Below the pieces are notes generated by a model. That model had not been told where the DNA came from. It saw only the letters and a list, made by a program, of their open reading frames with translations, and did not search any database. Positions 43,233 through 53,725 of a stretch of DNA of 64,000 nucleotides are shown here, piece after piece. Within the stretch, counting starts at the first letter, position 1. Every line of letters starts with the position of its first letter. This stretch comes from Corynebacterium glaucum (lineage in GTDB: Bacteria > Actinomycetota > Actinomycetes > Mycobacteriales > Mycobacteriaceae), in assembly GCF_030408855.1 (NCBI RefSeq), contig NZ_CP047358.1, positions 1,922,001 through 1,986,000 of the forward strand, written 5' to 3'. Made by a program: the position numbers and the translations under genes.

Positions 43233-45963
43233 TCAGCCCCTCAAGGCGCGCGGTCACGCGCTCGAACTCTTCTTGCGCAACCTGCTGTCGCTGCTTGATC
43301 TTCTCCACCACGTGTTCCGGCGCGTTCGCCAGGAACTGCTCGTTGCCCAGCTTGCCGGCGGTGGTGTCCAGCTCCTTCTGTGCCGCAGCCAGCTCCTTCT
43401 CCAGGCGCTTGCGCTCCGCTGCCACGTCCACCGTGCCCGAGGTATCCAGGGCCACATCAAGGGTGGTGTTGCTCAGACGCATCTCAATGCTTGCCGACGG
43501 CGCGAAGCTCTCCGCTGGCGCTTCGACCTTCGCGATGGCGCGGACCATGCCTTCCTGCGACACTAGGTCCGCAGCTGCGAAGTCCAGGCGGGCGGGAACG
43601 TTCTGGCTCGGCTTGACACCCTGGTCGGAGCGGAAGCGGCGCAGCTCGGTGATCAGCTTGATCGCGTCCTCGATGCGGCGTCGCGCATTCAGATCCGCCT
43701 CGACACCACCGTTGGTATCCGCCTCGGTCGGCCACGCAGCGAGTGTGATCGTTTCGTTGCCGGTCAACGCCTTCCACAGCACTTCGGTGATGAACGGCAT
43801 CGTCGGGTGCAGGAGACGCAGGACCACGTCGATGACTCGGCCCAGCACAATTTGGGTGTTGCGGCCAGTCTCCTGCTCCTCAGGCGCTGCCTCAGCGGCG
43901 TCGCGCGGAATCTGGGTCTTCGCAATCTCGAGGTACCAGTCGCACAGCTCATCCCACGCGAAGTGGTAGAGCTCCTCGTTCGCCTTCGCGAACTGGTAGT
44001 CGTCCAGGTACGCGTCGACATCGCGGCGGACCTCTTCCGCGCGGTCAAGGATCCAGCGGTCCGCGTCCGTGAGACTCTCCCGCTGCGGGAGTTCATCTAC
44101 CGCAGCGCCGTTCATCAGCGCGAACTTGGTCGCGTTGAACAACTTTGTGGCAAAGTTTCGTGCCGAGGTCGCGTTGTCCTCGCCGATCGGCAGATCGATG
44201 CCCGGGTTCGCGCCGCGCGCCAGCGCGAAGCGCAGCGCGTCCGCGCCGTAGCGCTCCACCCAGTCCATCGGGTCGATGCCGTTGCCCAAAGACTTCGACA
44301 TCTTGCGGCCCTTCTCGTCGCGCACCAGGCCGTGCAGGTAAAGGTCCGTGAACGGTACCTGCGGGCGGCCGTCCTTGCCCTCACCGAGGATCTCCGGAGT
44401 GGACGTGCCGGCGAAAGTTCCGAACATCATCATGCGCGCCACCCAGAAGAACAAGATGTCGTAGGCGGTGACCAGCACGCTGGTGGGATAGAACTTCTCC
44501 AGCTCCGGGGTCTTATCCGGCCATCCCATCGTGGAAAACGGCCACAGCGCTGAGGAGAACCAGGTGTCCAGCACGTCCGGGTCTTGCTCGTAGCCTGCCG
44601 GCGGCTCCTCGTCCGGGCCGACGCAGACGATGTCACGGTCGCCGTTGGCGTCCTCCGGGCCGTACCAGATTGGGATGCGGTGGCCCCACCACAGCTGGCG
44701 CGAAATCGTCCAGTCGTGCATGTTGTCGACCCAGTCGAAGTAGCGCTTCTCCATCGACTGCGGGTGAATCACGGTGTCACCCTCGCGCACCGCATCGCCC
44801 GACATGCGGGCAAGCTCGTCGACCTTCACAAACCACTGCAGGGACAGGCGCGGCTCGATCGGCTCGCCGGAGCGCTCGGAGTGGCCGACGGAGTGGACGT
44901 AGGGGCGGACCTCTTTAACGATTCGTCCCTGCTCGGCGAGTGCCTCGCGCACCTTCACCCGTGCCTCAAAACGATCCATGCCGTCGAACTGGGTGCCGGT
45001 GTTTGCGATGCGGCCCTGTTCATCCATGATGATCGGCATGTTGAGGTCGTGGCGTAGGCCCATTTCGTAGTCGTTCGGGTCGTGGGCGGGCGTGATCTTC
45101 ACAGCGCCGGTGCCCAACTCCATGTCCACGTAGTCGTCTGCAATGACCTTGAGTCTGAGGTCGTCGCGGAACGGGTGGTCGAACTCCTGACCAACCAGGT
45201 GCGCGTAGCGCTCATCTTCGGGGTGCACGGCAATAGCGACGTCGCCAAGCATGGTCTCCACACGGGTGGTGGCGACGATCAGGTGCGGCTCGTCGTCGCT
45301 CAGCGAACCGTAGCGGATGGAGACGAACTCCCCGTCGACGTCGTTGTAGACCACCTCGATGTCGCTGACCGCAGTCTCGAGCACAGGCGACCAGTTCACC
45401 AGGCGGTAATCGCGGTAGATCAGGCCGCGATCGTAGAGCTGCTTGAAGATGGTCTGGACGGCGCGCGACAGGCCGTCGTCAAGCGTGAAGCGCTCCCGTG
45501 ACCAGTCGACCGAATCGCCGATCGCTCGCATCTGCTTCGCGATCGTCCCACCGAACTCCTGCTTCCATTCCCAGACCTTGTCGATGAACTCTTCGCGGCC
45601 GTAGTCGTAACGGTCTTTGCCCTCCTCGGCCTTGAGCTTCGCCTCGACCTTGGTCTGGGTGGCGATGCCCGCGTGATCCATGCCCGGAAGCCACAAGACC
45701 TCAAAGCCCTGCATGCGCTTGCGGCGGATCAGCGAATCCATCAGTGTGTGGTCGAGCGCGTGACCCATGTGCAGCTGGCCGGTCACGTTTGGCGGCGGCA
45801 GCACAATCGAGTAGGCCGGCCTGTCGGAGGTCGGGTCGGCCTCGAAGTAGCCGGCCTCGACCCAGCCTTCGTACAGTCCGGCCTCCACCTGCTGCGGCTC
45901 CCAGTTCTTAGGGAGCGCGTCCGCGCGGTTGGTACCTACCAGATCACGATTTGCTTCAGTCAC
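43225..45963 (-). CDS. valS: Valyl-tRNA synthetase
   Basis: A 912-residue class I synthetase. HIGH is present as [15 protein letters not shown] and KMSKS as [15 protein letters not shown]. The editing domain sits in between and the C-terminal arm ([21 protein letters not shown]) is the tRNA-binding coiled coil. Length is normal. It precedes folC in the same orientation; mdh lies upstream after 27 bases. Confidence 0.97.
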   Translation of the reverse strand: MTEANRDLVGTNRADALPKNWEPQQVEAGLYEGWVEAGYFEADPTSDRPAYSIVLPPPNVTGQLHMGHALDHTLMDSLIRRKRMQGFEVLWLPGMDHAGIATQTKVEAKLKAEEGKDRYDYGREEFIDKVWEWKQEFGGTIAKQMRAIGDSVDWSRERFTLDDGLSRAVQTIFKQLYDRGLIYRDYRLVNWSPVLETAVSDIEVVYNDVDGEFVSIRYGSLSDDEPHLIVATTRVETMLGDVAIAVHPEDERYAHLVGQEFDHPFRDDLRLKVIADDYVDMELGTGAVKITPAHDPNDYEMGLRHDLNMPIIMDEQGRIANTGTQFDGMDRFEARVKVREALAEQGRIVKEVRPYVHSVGHSERSGEPIEPRLSLQWFVKVDELARMSGDAVREGDTVIHPQSMEKRYFDWVDNMHDWTISRQLWWGHRIPIWYGPEDANGDRDIVCVGPDEEPPAGYEQDPDVLDTWFSSALWPFSTMGWPDKTPELEKFYPTSVLVTAYDILFFWVARMMMFGTFAGTSTPEILGEGKDGRPQVPFTDLYLHGLVRDEKGRKMSKSLGNGIDPMDWVERYGADALRFALARGANPGIDLPIGEDNATSARNFATKLFNATKFALMNGAAVDELPQRESLTDADRWILDRAEEVRRDVDAYLDDYQFAKANEELYHFAWDELCDWYLEIAKTQIPRDAAEAAPEEQETGRNTQIVLGRVIDVVLRLLHPTMPFITEVLWKALTGNETITLAAWPTEADTNGGVEADLNARRRIEDAIKLITELRRFRSDQGVKPSQNVPARLDFAAADLVSQEGMVRAIAKVEAPAESFAPSASIEMRLSNTTLDVALDTSGTVDVAAERKRLEKELAAAQKELDTTAGKLGNEQFLANAPEHVVEKIKQRQQVAQEEFERVTARLEGLNG

Positions 45964-45990
45964 GCTTGGCCATTGTAGTAGCCGTGCAGG

Positions 45991-47001
<1,011 letters not shown>

Positions 47002-47175
47002 TCATCTGTGTTCGCATGAACTGTAAGTCCCAGCGTACTCGCGCAATACTCCCCCCGTTTTGGCGCGGTTGAGTACCCCCAAATGCGAAAAATCTTCATC
47101 TTTTTGCTGAGGACGCCTCACGCACCCGTTCACTGGGGCACGATTGTTGGCGGTACCAAGGGAAAGGAGTTTCGC

Positions 47176-47931
47176 GTGACGCACAGCCCCGCTGACGCTG
47201 CCCACCTCCCGACCTCCGAATCCGCAAACGCTGAACTCGAACTTGCTGTGGACGCCGCTATCGTCAGGTTCGCCCGCGACGGGTTCGAACAGACCAAGCT
47301 GGAAACCATCGCCGCCGAATCTGGCATGTCCAAGCGCATGATCCACTACCACTTTGGCGACAAGAAGGACCTCTACGAACGCGCGGTGAAGCGGGCGGTG
47401 GCGCGCATCGCTCCGCCGCACGAGGTGCTGGATCGCTCCTACGCCGTCCCCGTGGAAGGGATTCGGCGGTTTGTGGACTCCTTCTTCCACGTGTTCCTCG
47501 AAAGCCCGGATTGCATCCGGCTTATTTTGCGCGAAAACCTCGACCCAATCCTGGACGTTGAGGAACTCACCACCGGCGACCGCAGCAACGACATCACGCT
47601 GCACGTTGAACGCTTGCTCCTGCTCGGCCAGGATGCGGGCGCGTTTCGCCCAGGTATTTGCGCAGAAGATGTCTTGGCGCTGGTTGTGGCGTTGTGCGAC
47701 CTGCGGATTACCCACGCTTCAACCAGCTACGCCATGAGCCGCATCGACTTTGCCAGCCAGCGCAACACCGAGGGCATGCGTCGCATGGTCATCGACGCGG
47801 TATTGGCGTTTTTGACCTCGAACATCCCGCACTCGGGATACGACTCCTACCTTGCGTCTAACCCGGAGCGCGACACCGCGAACTCGGCGGCGGCGAAGGC
47901 CTACGAGGTCACCCGCAGCGAGATCTACTAG
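47176..47931 (+). CDS. TetR-family regulator divergent from mdh
   Basis: A 251-residue TetR protein. The DNA-binding region is LETIAAESGMSKRMIHYHFGDKKDLYERAV. The C-terminal domain is somewhat long for the family and ends in a charged tail. GTG 47176 is chosen because AAAGGAG lies seven bases upstream. The 183-base divergent interval contains GTACTC (47035-47040) and GAGTAC (47071-47076), possible operator arms. It might control mdh or itself; no ligand can be inferred. Confidence 0.85.
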   Translation: MTHSPADAAHLPTSESANAELELAVDAAIVRFARDGFEQTKLETIAAESGMSKRMIHYHFGDKKDLYERAVKRAVARIAPPHEVLDRSYAVPVEGIRRFVDSFFHVFLESPDCIRLILRENLDPILDVEELTTGDRSNDITLHVERLLLLGQDAGAFRPGICAEDVLALVVALCDLRITHASTSYAMSRIDFASQRNTEGMRRMVIDAVLAFLTSNIPHSGYDSYLASNPERDTANSAAAKAYEVTRSEIY

Positions 47932-47938
47932 CCGGCGG

Positions 47939-49216
47939 CTACGCCGACGCCTTCTCGTCCTTTGCCAGGAATTCTGGCTCAGCCTCGCCACGCACCACGG
48001 CGTCCGTGATCACCACTTCGGAGATGTCCTCGCGGTCCGGCAGCTCGTACATCACCGGCACGAGCAGCTCCTCCATGATGGCGCGCAGGCCGCGGGCACC
48101 AGTCTTGCGCTCGGCAGCCTTGTCGGCGATCTCCCCGAGCGCCTCTTCGGTGATCGTGAGCTCCGCGCCGTCCATGTTGAACAGTCGCTGGTACTGCTTC
48201 ACCAGCGAATTCTTTGGCTCCGTCAGCACACGCACCAGCGACTCCCGGTCCAGGTTGTCCACGTGCGCGATGATGGGCAGACGCCCGATGAACTCCGGGA
48301 TCAAACCGAACTTCACCAGGTCACCCGGCTGCACCTGAGCCAGCAGGTTCGCTTCATCGCGCTCGGTCTTGGAATCGATCTCCGCACCGAAGCCGATGCC
48401 CTTCTTACCCACGCGCTCTGCCACTACCTTGTCCAAGCCGGCGAACGCGCCGGCGACGATGAACAAGATGTTGGTGGTATCTAACTGGATGAACTCTTGG
48501 TTCGGGTGCTTGCGCCCACCCTGCGGTGGCACCGAAGCTACCGTGCCTTCAAGAATCTTCAGCAGCGCTTGCTGTACGCCCTCGCCGGAGACATCGCGGG
48601 TAATCGAGGGGTTCTCGCTTTTGCGAGAGATCTTGTCCACCTCGTCGACGTAGATTATGCCGGTCTGCGCGCGGTTGACATCAAAGTCCGCTGCCTGTAG
48701 CAGCTTGAGCAGGATGTTCTCCACATCCTCGCCTACGTAGCCGGCCTCGGTCAGGCTGGTCGCGTCCGCGATCGCGAACGGCACGTTGAGCATACGCGCG
48801 AGCGTCTGTGCGAGGTAGGTCTTGCCAGAACCGGTGGGGCCGAGCAGGAGGATGTTGGATTTGGCGATCTCCACTTCCTCGTCGCGCCGCCGGCTGCCCA
48901 GCACGGTCTGCTCAGCACGGACGCGCTTGTAGTGGTTGTACACGGCAACAGCCAAGGTTCGCTTCGCGGCGTCTTGACCAATCACGTACTCGTCCAGAAA
49001 CGCGGTGATCTCGGACGGGCGGGGCAGCCGCTCGCTGTCCCCGTTGGAGGCCTGGTTGGCGCCGGCGAGCTCCTCCTCAATGATCTCGTTGCACAGCTCA
49101 ATGCACTCGTCGCAGATGTAGACGCCGCCCCCGGCAATCAGCTTACGAACCTGCTTTTGCGTTTTACCGCAAAACGAGCACTTCAGTAGTTCAGAGCTGT
49201 CATGCGTTACTGCCAT
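47939..49216 (-). CDS. clpX: ATP-dependent Clp protease unfoldase ClpX
   Basis: A 425-residue AAA+ unfoldase. The N-terminal zinc domain has C13, C16, C35 and C38. Walker A is [10 protein letters not shown] and Walker [19 protein letters not shown] is part of the loop that contacts ClpP. ClpX delivers tagged substrates to ClpP1P2, encoded a few kilobases away. It converges with the tetR gene seven bases apart. Confidence 0.97.
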   Translation of the reverse strand: MAVTHDSSELLKCSFCGKTQKQVRKLIAGGGVYICDECIELCNEIIEEELAGANQASNGDSERLPRPSEITAFLDEYVIGQDAAKRTLAVAVYNHYKRVRAEQTVLGSRRRDEEVEIAKSNILLLGPTGSGKTYLAQTLARMLNVPFAIADATSLTEAGYVGEDVENILLKLLQAADFDVNRAQTGIIYVDEVDKISRKSENPSITRDVSGEGVQQALLKILEGTVASVPPQGGRKHPNQEFIQLDTTNILFIVAGAFAGLDKVVAERVGKKGIGFGAEIDSKTERDEANLLAQVQPGDLVKFGLIPEFIGRLPIIAHVDNLDRESLVRVLTEPKNSLVKQYQRLFNMDGAELTITEEALGEIADKAAERKTGARGLRAIMEELLVPVMYELPDREDISEVVITDAVVRGEAEPEFLAKDEKASA

Positions 49217-49361
49217 GTACCTTCAAAAACTCCCGCCATATCGGTCGCCGTGTTGGCGATGGTCTTCTCAGCATACTTACCCAGTCAAACGTCACCGTAG
49301 CGCACCACACCGCAACCGGGGACAATGGTGAGCAAGAACCCACCGACGCGAAGGAGCCACG

Positions 49362-50135
49362 ATGACAAACCTTGACGTGAACATTTTCGGCAATAAGGAA
49401 GCGGATCGCACAGTGGTGCTCCTCAGTTCCATCGCCACTACCCACCAGGCTTGGTCCAAGGTCATCCCCGCACTCGAGGAAGAGTTCCAGGTGGTCACAG
49501 TGGATCACCGCGGTCACGGCAAGTCCGAAACCCCCAAAGTTGCGCAGGGCTCGGCCACGGTGCAAATGCTTTGCGACGACATCTTGACCGCCCTCGACAC
49601 CATCAACGTCGACCGCTTCACCGTGGTCGGCCTGTCGTTGGGTGGAGCGCTGGCGCAGTACCTGACCGCAAACAGCGGCCGGGTAGACAGGGCGGTGTTC
49701 TGCTGCACCGCTACCTATCTCGGCGGCGAGGAGAAGTGGTCCGAGCGCACCGGCATTGCCCGCGAAAAAGGCATGGATGCCTTGGCGGACGGGTTTGTGG
49801 AGAACTGGTTCACTGAATCATTCCGCGAGGAGTACCCGGATGAGGTGCGTCGCATCCGGGACATGGCGGCCGCGGTGGGCGCCGAAGGCTACGCGCAGAA
49901 TGGCGACGCATTGGCTAAGTGGGATTTTGCTTCCGAGTTGAGCAAAATCACTTGCCCGGTACTCACAATCGCTGGTGCCCAAGACCCTGGCACTCCTCCG
50001 GAGGAGCTTGAGAAGATCGCCAACGGCGTCGCGGGGCCAGTGGAATCGGTGGTGATCAACCCTGGTTCGCACCAAGTCGCAGTAGAGAATCCCGAGGAAT
50101 TCAACAAAGCGCTGACTCAGTTTCTCCTGGATTGA
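49362..50135 (+). CDS. Alpha/beta hydrolase, enol-lactonase-like, paralogue A
   Basis: A 257-residue alpha/beta hydrolase resembling 3-oxoadipate enol-lactonase. The nucleophile elbow is GLSLGGAL, VDHRGHGKS is the loop after strand 4, the acid residue lies in AGAQDPGTPP and the His in NPGSHQVAVENP. No aromatic catabolism genes are nearby, so the substrate is open. The protein is about half identical by eye to the gene at 50785; a lipoprotein gene lies between them. Confidence 0.82.
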   Translation: MTNLDVNIFGNKEADRTVVLLSSIATTHQAWSKVIPALEEEFQVVTVDHRGHGKSETPKVAQGSATVQMLCDDILTALDTINVDRFTVVGLSLGGALAQYLTANSGRVDRAVFCCTATYLGGEEKWSERTGIAREKGMDALADGFVENWFTESFREEYPDEVRRIRDMAAAVGAEGYAQNGDALAKWDFASELSKITCPVLTIAGAQDPGTPPEELEKIANGVAGPVESVVINPGSHQVAVENPEEFNKALTQFLLD

Positions 50136-50140
50136 TGGGC

Positions 50141-50146
50141 TAGCCT
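50141..50146 (+). promoter_or_regulatory. -10 box for leaderless lipoprotein transcript
   Basis: TAGCCT ends eight bases before the GTG at 50154, so a start at or next to the codon is expected. No convincing -35 was seen. Confidence 0.35.
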
Positions 50147-50153
50147 AGACCAC

Positions 50154-50765
50154 GTGAAAAGCTTCCTCCGCCTCCCCGCCGTAGTCGCTGCCGTCTCACT
50201 AGGACTGGTAGCTGCGGGGTGTGCCGACGAGGAGGCCCGCTTGGTTGAACCGGAACTCGACTTCCCCTACACCAGCGCAGACGGCACTTCGCCCGCACCA
50301 GTGACGTTTGATTTCGGCTTCGGAAACGATGGCGAAGACGGCGAAGACGACGCCGAGGAGGGCGAGGACGAAGACGACAATGAGGACAGCGATGCAGACG
50401 ACTCGGATGATTCCGATGACTCTGGTGACGCAGACGACTCCGGCGATAGGGACGAGCCAGCACCCGCACCGCGACGCAACGTCCGGCCCGCTCCCGCACC
50501 CGCCCCGAGCCTCCCAGGAGCCGCATGTGCTTGGCCAGCCCAGGCCGAAGCGAAAGAGGGCGAAGAATTCAGCACCTTCTGCAACCGCGAGTGGGCTCGC
50601 ACCGTCACCTCCGACGGCCAGCAGTACTTCTGGGAGGCCCGCGGTTCAGGCTGGGTGAGCATCGACCCGGTCTCCGAGCACAACGGCGGAGTCTGCTGGA
50701 GCAAGAACGACTTTGAGAAGGCCCCCGAGGCTATCCGCAACGCGGTCGTCTTTTGCGACTCCTAA
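50154..50765 (+). CDS. Secreted lipoprotein with acidic low-complexity spacer
   Basis: A 203-residue lipoprotein: signal peptide to LVAAGC, lipidated Cys at about residue 23. Residues about 60-115 are an Asp/Glu/Ser run, then a Pro/Ala spacer, and finally a folded domain with four cysteines (CAWPAQ, FCNREW, VCWSKN, FCDS). The acidic region may bind cations or keep the domain away from the membrane. Domain function is unknown. Confidence 0.78.
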   Translation: MKSFLRLPAVVAAVSLGLVAAGCADEEARLVEPELDFPYTSADGTSPAPVTFDFGFGNDGEDGEDDAEEGEDEDDNEDSDADDSDDSDDSGDADDSGDRDEPAPAPRRNVRPAPAPAPSLPGAACAWPAQAEAKEGEEFSTFCNREWARTVTSDGQQYFWEARGSGWVSIDPVSEHNGGVCWSKNDFEKAPEAIRNAVVFCDS

Positions 50766-50784
50766 GAATTGGCACAATGGATGC

Positions 50785-51567
50785 ATGTCGCACCCACACC
50801 CACACCTCACTGTCAACACGCTCGGCAACCAAGATGAAGCTGAGACGGTCGTGCTGCTCAGCTCCATCGCTTCTACCCACGAGGCCTGGTCCAAGGTCAT
50901 CCCCGCACTCGGAAACACCTACCGAGTGGTCACTGTGGACCACCGGGGCCACGGCGCATCCCAAACCCCCGACGCCGAACCCGGCACCACCACGATCCAA
51001 CTGCTCTGCGAAGATACGCTTCGCGCCCTCGACTCCGTTGGCGTTCGGTACTTCGCCGTCGTCGGTGTCTCCCTTGGCGGCGCGCTCGCACAGTGGCTCG
51101 CCGCGAACAGCGGCCGGGTGACCAGGGCCGTCTTCGCCTGCACCGCCCCGTTCCTCGGCGGTGAGGAGTGGTACAACGATGCACGTACCGTACGCGAACA
51201 GGGCATGGAAGCGATTGCCGACGACTTCGTAGCCGGTGTCTTCACCGAGCAGTTCCGCGAGCACAACGCTGAGGAGTACCAGCGCATGCGAGACACCGTC
51301 GCCGGAGTGGATGCCGAGGGCTACGCACAGAATTGCGATGCTCTAGCCACGTGGGACTTCACCGACCAGCTGGACAAGATCACCTGCCCGTCGCTCGTGA
51401 TCGCCGCCGCTGAAGACGGCTTCACTCCTCCTGCCGAGGTAGAAAAGATTGCCCAGGGGGTCGGCGGACCGGTGGAGTTCGTTGTGATCGACCGGGCCTC
51501 CCACCAGGAGTCGGTGGAGAATCCGGATGCGTTCAACGAGGCGCTGCTCACGTTCCTTCAGAAATAG
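50785..51567 (+). CDS. Alpha/beta hydrolase, enol-lactonase-like, paralogue B
   Basis: A 260-residue paralogue of the gene at 49362 with VVLLSSIASTHEAWSKVIPAL, GVSLGGAL (nucleophile), AAEDGFTPP (acid) and DRASHQESVENP (His), so the triad is intact. The His-rich start MSHPHPHLTV differs from paralogue A. The ATG at 50785 is preferred; an open frame upstream overlaps the lipoprotein gene. Duplication with an intervening lipoprotein gene suggests a block duplication, since a second lipoprotein follows. Confidence 0.82.
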   Translation: MSHPHPHLTVNTLGNQDEAETVVLLSSIASTHEAWSKVIPALGNTYRVVTVDHRGHGASQTPDAEPGTTTIQLLCEDTLRALDSVGVRYFAVVGVSLGGALAQWLAANSGRVTRAVFACTAPFLGGEEWYNDARTVREQGMEAIADDFVAGVFTEQFREHNAEEYQRMRDTVAGVDAEGYAQNCDALATWDFTDQLDKITCPSLVIAAAEDGFTPPAEVEKIAQGVGGPVEFVVIDRASHQESVENPDAFNEALLTFLQK

Positions 51568-51590
51568 AACCTGTGGTCAACGGAACGCGG

Positions 51591-51596
51591 TAGGGT
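51591..51596 (+). promoter_or_regulatory. -10 box for second leaderless lipoprotein transcript
   Basis: TAGGGT ends eight bases before the GTG at 51604, the same geometry as the box at 50141. Confidence 0.35.
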
Positions 51597-51603
51597 TCGG
51601 CGC

Positions 51604-52209
51604 GTGCACATGGTGACGAAACGAGTTCTCGCGGTACTGACCTGCGTTAGTTTGGCTGGCTGCAGCGGCTCCCAGGAGGATTCGGACGAACCGTCGACGA
51701 CGCCAAAGGATGCGCCGGCTTCCTCCGATACCTCCGATACCTCCGATACGCCTACCGCGTCCGAGACACCCGAGGAGACGACGGAAACCGAGCCGTCGTA
51801 TGAAACCGTCTCGGCCGAGCCGTTCAAGATCCCTGGCAGCGAGAGCCACATCGCCATCCTCACGCCACTGGCGGGCGTGAACTACTTCTGCCTGTTAAGC
51901 GACGCCAATATCTCGTGCGACGCCACAGCACCCGCCGACGTGCCCAACCTCGAGGATATGCCCGGCCGACCGTGGGGACCGTTCACTGGCCGCCCAACCT
52001 CAGTGATTTTTGCGCCAGACGGTGAGATCATCTGGGGAATTGTCGAGGGCGTTCCCTTCGAGAACCCGGATTCCCCGCTCCAGCCGGGTCAGCGGGTGGA
52101 ATTCAACGGCGCCTGGTGTCAGGTGCCTGATGATGCGAGCATCCAATGCGGATTCGGCAACGATTCCTTCACCGTTGCCGGCCCTGACCGCACGTTCTCG
52201 CAGCCATAG
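51604..52209 (+). CDS. Secreted lipoprotein with Ser/Thr/Glu-rich spacer
   Basis: A 201-residue lipoprotein with signal ending SLAGC. A Ser/Thr/Asp/Glu spacer (SDTSDTSDTPTASETPEE) leads to a domain of about 120 residues with four cysteines (FCLL, ISCD, WCQV, QCGF) that probably form two disulfides. No known motif. The start is GTG 51604 or ATG 51610. It is convergent with clpP2. Confidence 0.75.
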   Translation: MHMVTKRVLAVLTCVSLAGCSGSQEDSDEPSTTPKDAPASSDTSDTSDTPTASETPEETTETEPSYETVSAEPFKIPGSESHIAILTPLAGVNYFCLLSDANISCDATAPADVPNLEDMPGRPWGPFTGRPTSVIFAPDGEIIWGIVEGVPFENPDSPLQPGQRVEFNGAWCQVPDDASIQCGFGNDSFTVAGPDRTFSQP

Positions 52210-52221
52210 TCAAAAACGCAA

Positions 52222-52256
52222 CGAGCGCCCGACCCGTGGAATTGGGTGGGCGCTCG
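52222..52256. terminator. clpP2 terminator, possibly bidirectional
   Basis: CGAGCGCCC (52222-52230) pairs with GGGCGCTCG (52248-52256), continued inward by ACCC/GGGT after a bulge. On the minus strand it is followed by TTGCGTTTTTG. Confidence 0.75.
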
Positions 52257-52281
52257 CGCCGTCATTAAGCGAAAAGCTCTT
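52256..52281 (-). repeat. Conserved 3'-flank element, copy at clpP2
   Basis: Second copy of the 26-base element described at 27000-27025, matching 24 of 26 positions. It lies between the clpP2 stop and the terminator stem and shares one base with the stem. Confidence 0.6.
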
Positions 52282-52901
52282 TATGCGTTGAGCTTGCGGT
52301 AGTCGAAGACCTGGTCGATGATGCCGTACTCGACAGCCTCGGCCGCGGTGAGGATCTTGTCGCGGTCGGTGTCAATGCGGACCTGCTCCGAGGTGCGGCC
52401 GGTGTGCTGCGCCAGGGTGTCCTCCATGAGGCGGCGCATGCGCTCGATCTCTGCAGCCTGGATCTCCAGGTCAGAAACCTGGCCCTGGGTGCCTTCAGTT
52501 GCCGGCTGGTGGATGAGCACGCGGGAGTTCGGCAGCGCAGCGCGCTTGCCCGGTGCACCGGCGGCGAGGATCACGGCGGCGGCAGATGCAGCCTGGCCGA
52601 GGCAGACGGTCTGGACGTCGGGGCGGACGTACTGCATGGTGTCGTAGATAGCCATGAGCGCGGTGAACGAGCCGCCCGGCGAGTTGATGTACATGGTGAT
52701 GTCGCGGTCCGGATCCTGGGACTCGAGCACCAGCAGCTGCGCCATGATGTCGTTGGCGGAGGTGTCGTCGACCTGGGTGCCCAGGAAGACAATGCGCTCC
52801 TCGAACAGCTTGCCGTACGGGTCGATCTGCTTCGTGCCGAAGCTGGTCTCTTCCAAGAACTGCGGCAGCACGTAGCGGGAATTGGGCATCTGGAAAGTCA
52901 T
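52281..52901 (-). CDS. clpP2: ATP-dependent Clp protease proteolytic subunit 2
   Basis: A 206-residue serine protease subunit. Catalytic Ser106 lies in [10 protein letters not shown], His131 in RVLIHQP and an Asp in DTDRDKIL. Actinobacterial ClpP1 and ClpP2 assemble as mixed double heptamers. It lies 33 bases downstream of clpP1, in one operon. Confidence 0.96.
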   Translation of the reverse strand: MTFQMPNSRYVLPQFLEETSFGTKQIDPYGKLFEERIVFLGTQVDDTSANDIMAQLLVLESQDPDRDITMYINSPGGSFTALMAIYDTMQYVRPDVQTVCLGQAASAAAVILAAGAPGKRAALPNSRVLIHQPATEGTQGQVSDLEIQAAEIERMRRLMEDTLAQHTGRTSEQVRIDTDRDKILTAAEAVEYGIIDQVFDYRKLNA

Positions 52902-52934
52902 TGGTTGCTCCTTTGCTTCTTGCTCGTGCTGTGC

Positions 52935-53528
52935 TTACTCGCCGATCGAGTATTCGCCAGCCTGGGCAGCGGTCTCGATGACGTGGTCGACGAGGCCATA
53001 GTCGCGGGCCTCCTGGGCGGTGAACCAGCGGTCGCGGTCCGAGTCCTTGGTGATCTGCTCAAAGCTCTGGCCGGTGTGCTCCGCAATGAGCTCTGCCATT
53101 TCGCGCTTAGTCTGCGCGAACTGCTCAGCCTGGATCGCAATGTCTGCCGCGGTGCCGCCAACGCCGGCGGACGGCTGGTGCATCATGATGCGGGCGTGCG
53201 GCAGCGCGTAACGCTTGCCCTTGGTACCGCCGGAAAGGAGGAACTGGCCCATCGACGCGGCCAGGCCCATTCCGTAGGTGGCTACGTCGCACGGGGAGTA
53301 TTTCATCGTGTCGTAGATGGCCATGCCCGCGGTGACCGAGCCACCCGGGGAGTTGATGTAGAGGTTGATATCGCGAGTCGGATCCTCTGCGGAGAGCAGC
53401 AGAATCTGGGCGCAAAGCTTGTTAGCAATCTCGTCGTCGACCTGCTGGCCGAGGAAAATAATGCGCTCGCGCAGCAGACGCTCGTAGACGGAATCTCCCA
53501 GATTCATGCCGCTGGCTGGGTTAGTCAT
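52935..53528 (-). CDS. clpP1: ATP-dependent Clp protease proteolytic subunit 1
   Basis: A 197-residue subunit with Ser92 in [11 protein letters not shown], His117 in RIMMHQP and Asp in DSDRDRWF. The ATG at 53528 (MTNPASGMN) has AAAGGAG upstream; an open frame extending further is unlikely to be translated because it runs through the promoter. First gene of clpP1-clpP2, downstream of tig. Confidence 0.96.
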   Translation of the reverse strand: MTNPASGMNLGDSVYERLLRERIIFLGQQVDDEIANKLCAQILLLSAEDPTRDINLYINSPGGSVTAGMAIYDTMKYSPCDVATYGMGLAASMGQFLLSGGTKGKRYALPHARIMMHQPSAGVGGTAADIAIQAEQFAQTKREMAELIAEHTGQSFEQITKDSDRDRWFTAQEARDYGLVDHVIETAAQAGEYSIGE

Positions 53529-53577
53529 GTGCACCGCTCCTTTGCTCAATTGGTGTTTCGTTATGGGTAACGCCACC

Positions 53578-53624
53578 ACCCTACTCGGCCATTCCACACA
53601 GGCCAGGAGTGTTCGCTTTTGGCG
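53578..53624 (-). promoter_or_regulatory. clpP1 promoter with candidate ClgR site
   Basis: On the minus strand TAGGGT (53583-53578) is a good -10 about 50 bases before the clpP1 ATG. CGCTTTTGGCG (53614-53624), flanked by T and TA, is close to the ClgR operator described for C. glutamicum (CGC and GCG half sites around five bases). It is centred about 48 bases upstream of the expected start, a usual place for an activator. Confidence 0.5.
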
Positions 53625-53670
53625 TACGGGTTGGGTTTGTAGGCGGTTTTTATCCGCCGGGGATAGCGAA

Positions 53671-53713
53671 AGCCCCGGCAGCTGCACGGGTTGCCGTTGC
53701 CGCTGCCGGGGCT
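53671..53713 (-). terminator. tig terminator
   Basis: AGCCCCGGCAGC (53671-53682) and GCTGCCGGGGCT (53702-53713) are perfect 12-bp arms with a 19-base loop, 12 bases after the tig stop. The T-tract is short (TTTCG), so some read-through into clpP1 is possible. Confidence 0.6.
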
Positions 53714-53725
53714 TGGTTTGGGACG

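Noticed and set aside
49362..50135. Naming the hydrolase as PcaD (3-oxoadipate enol-lactonase).
   Set aside because: The fold and triad agree, but no pca genes are near and there are two paralogues; the substrate cannot be decided.
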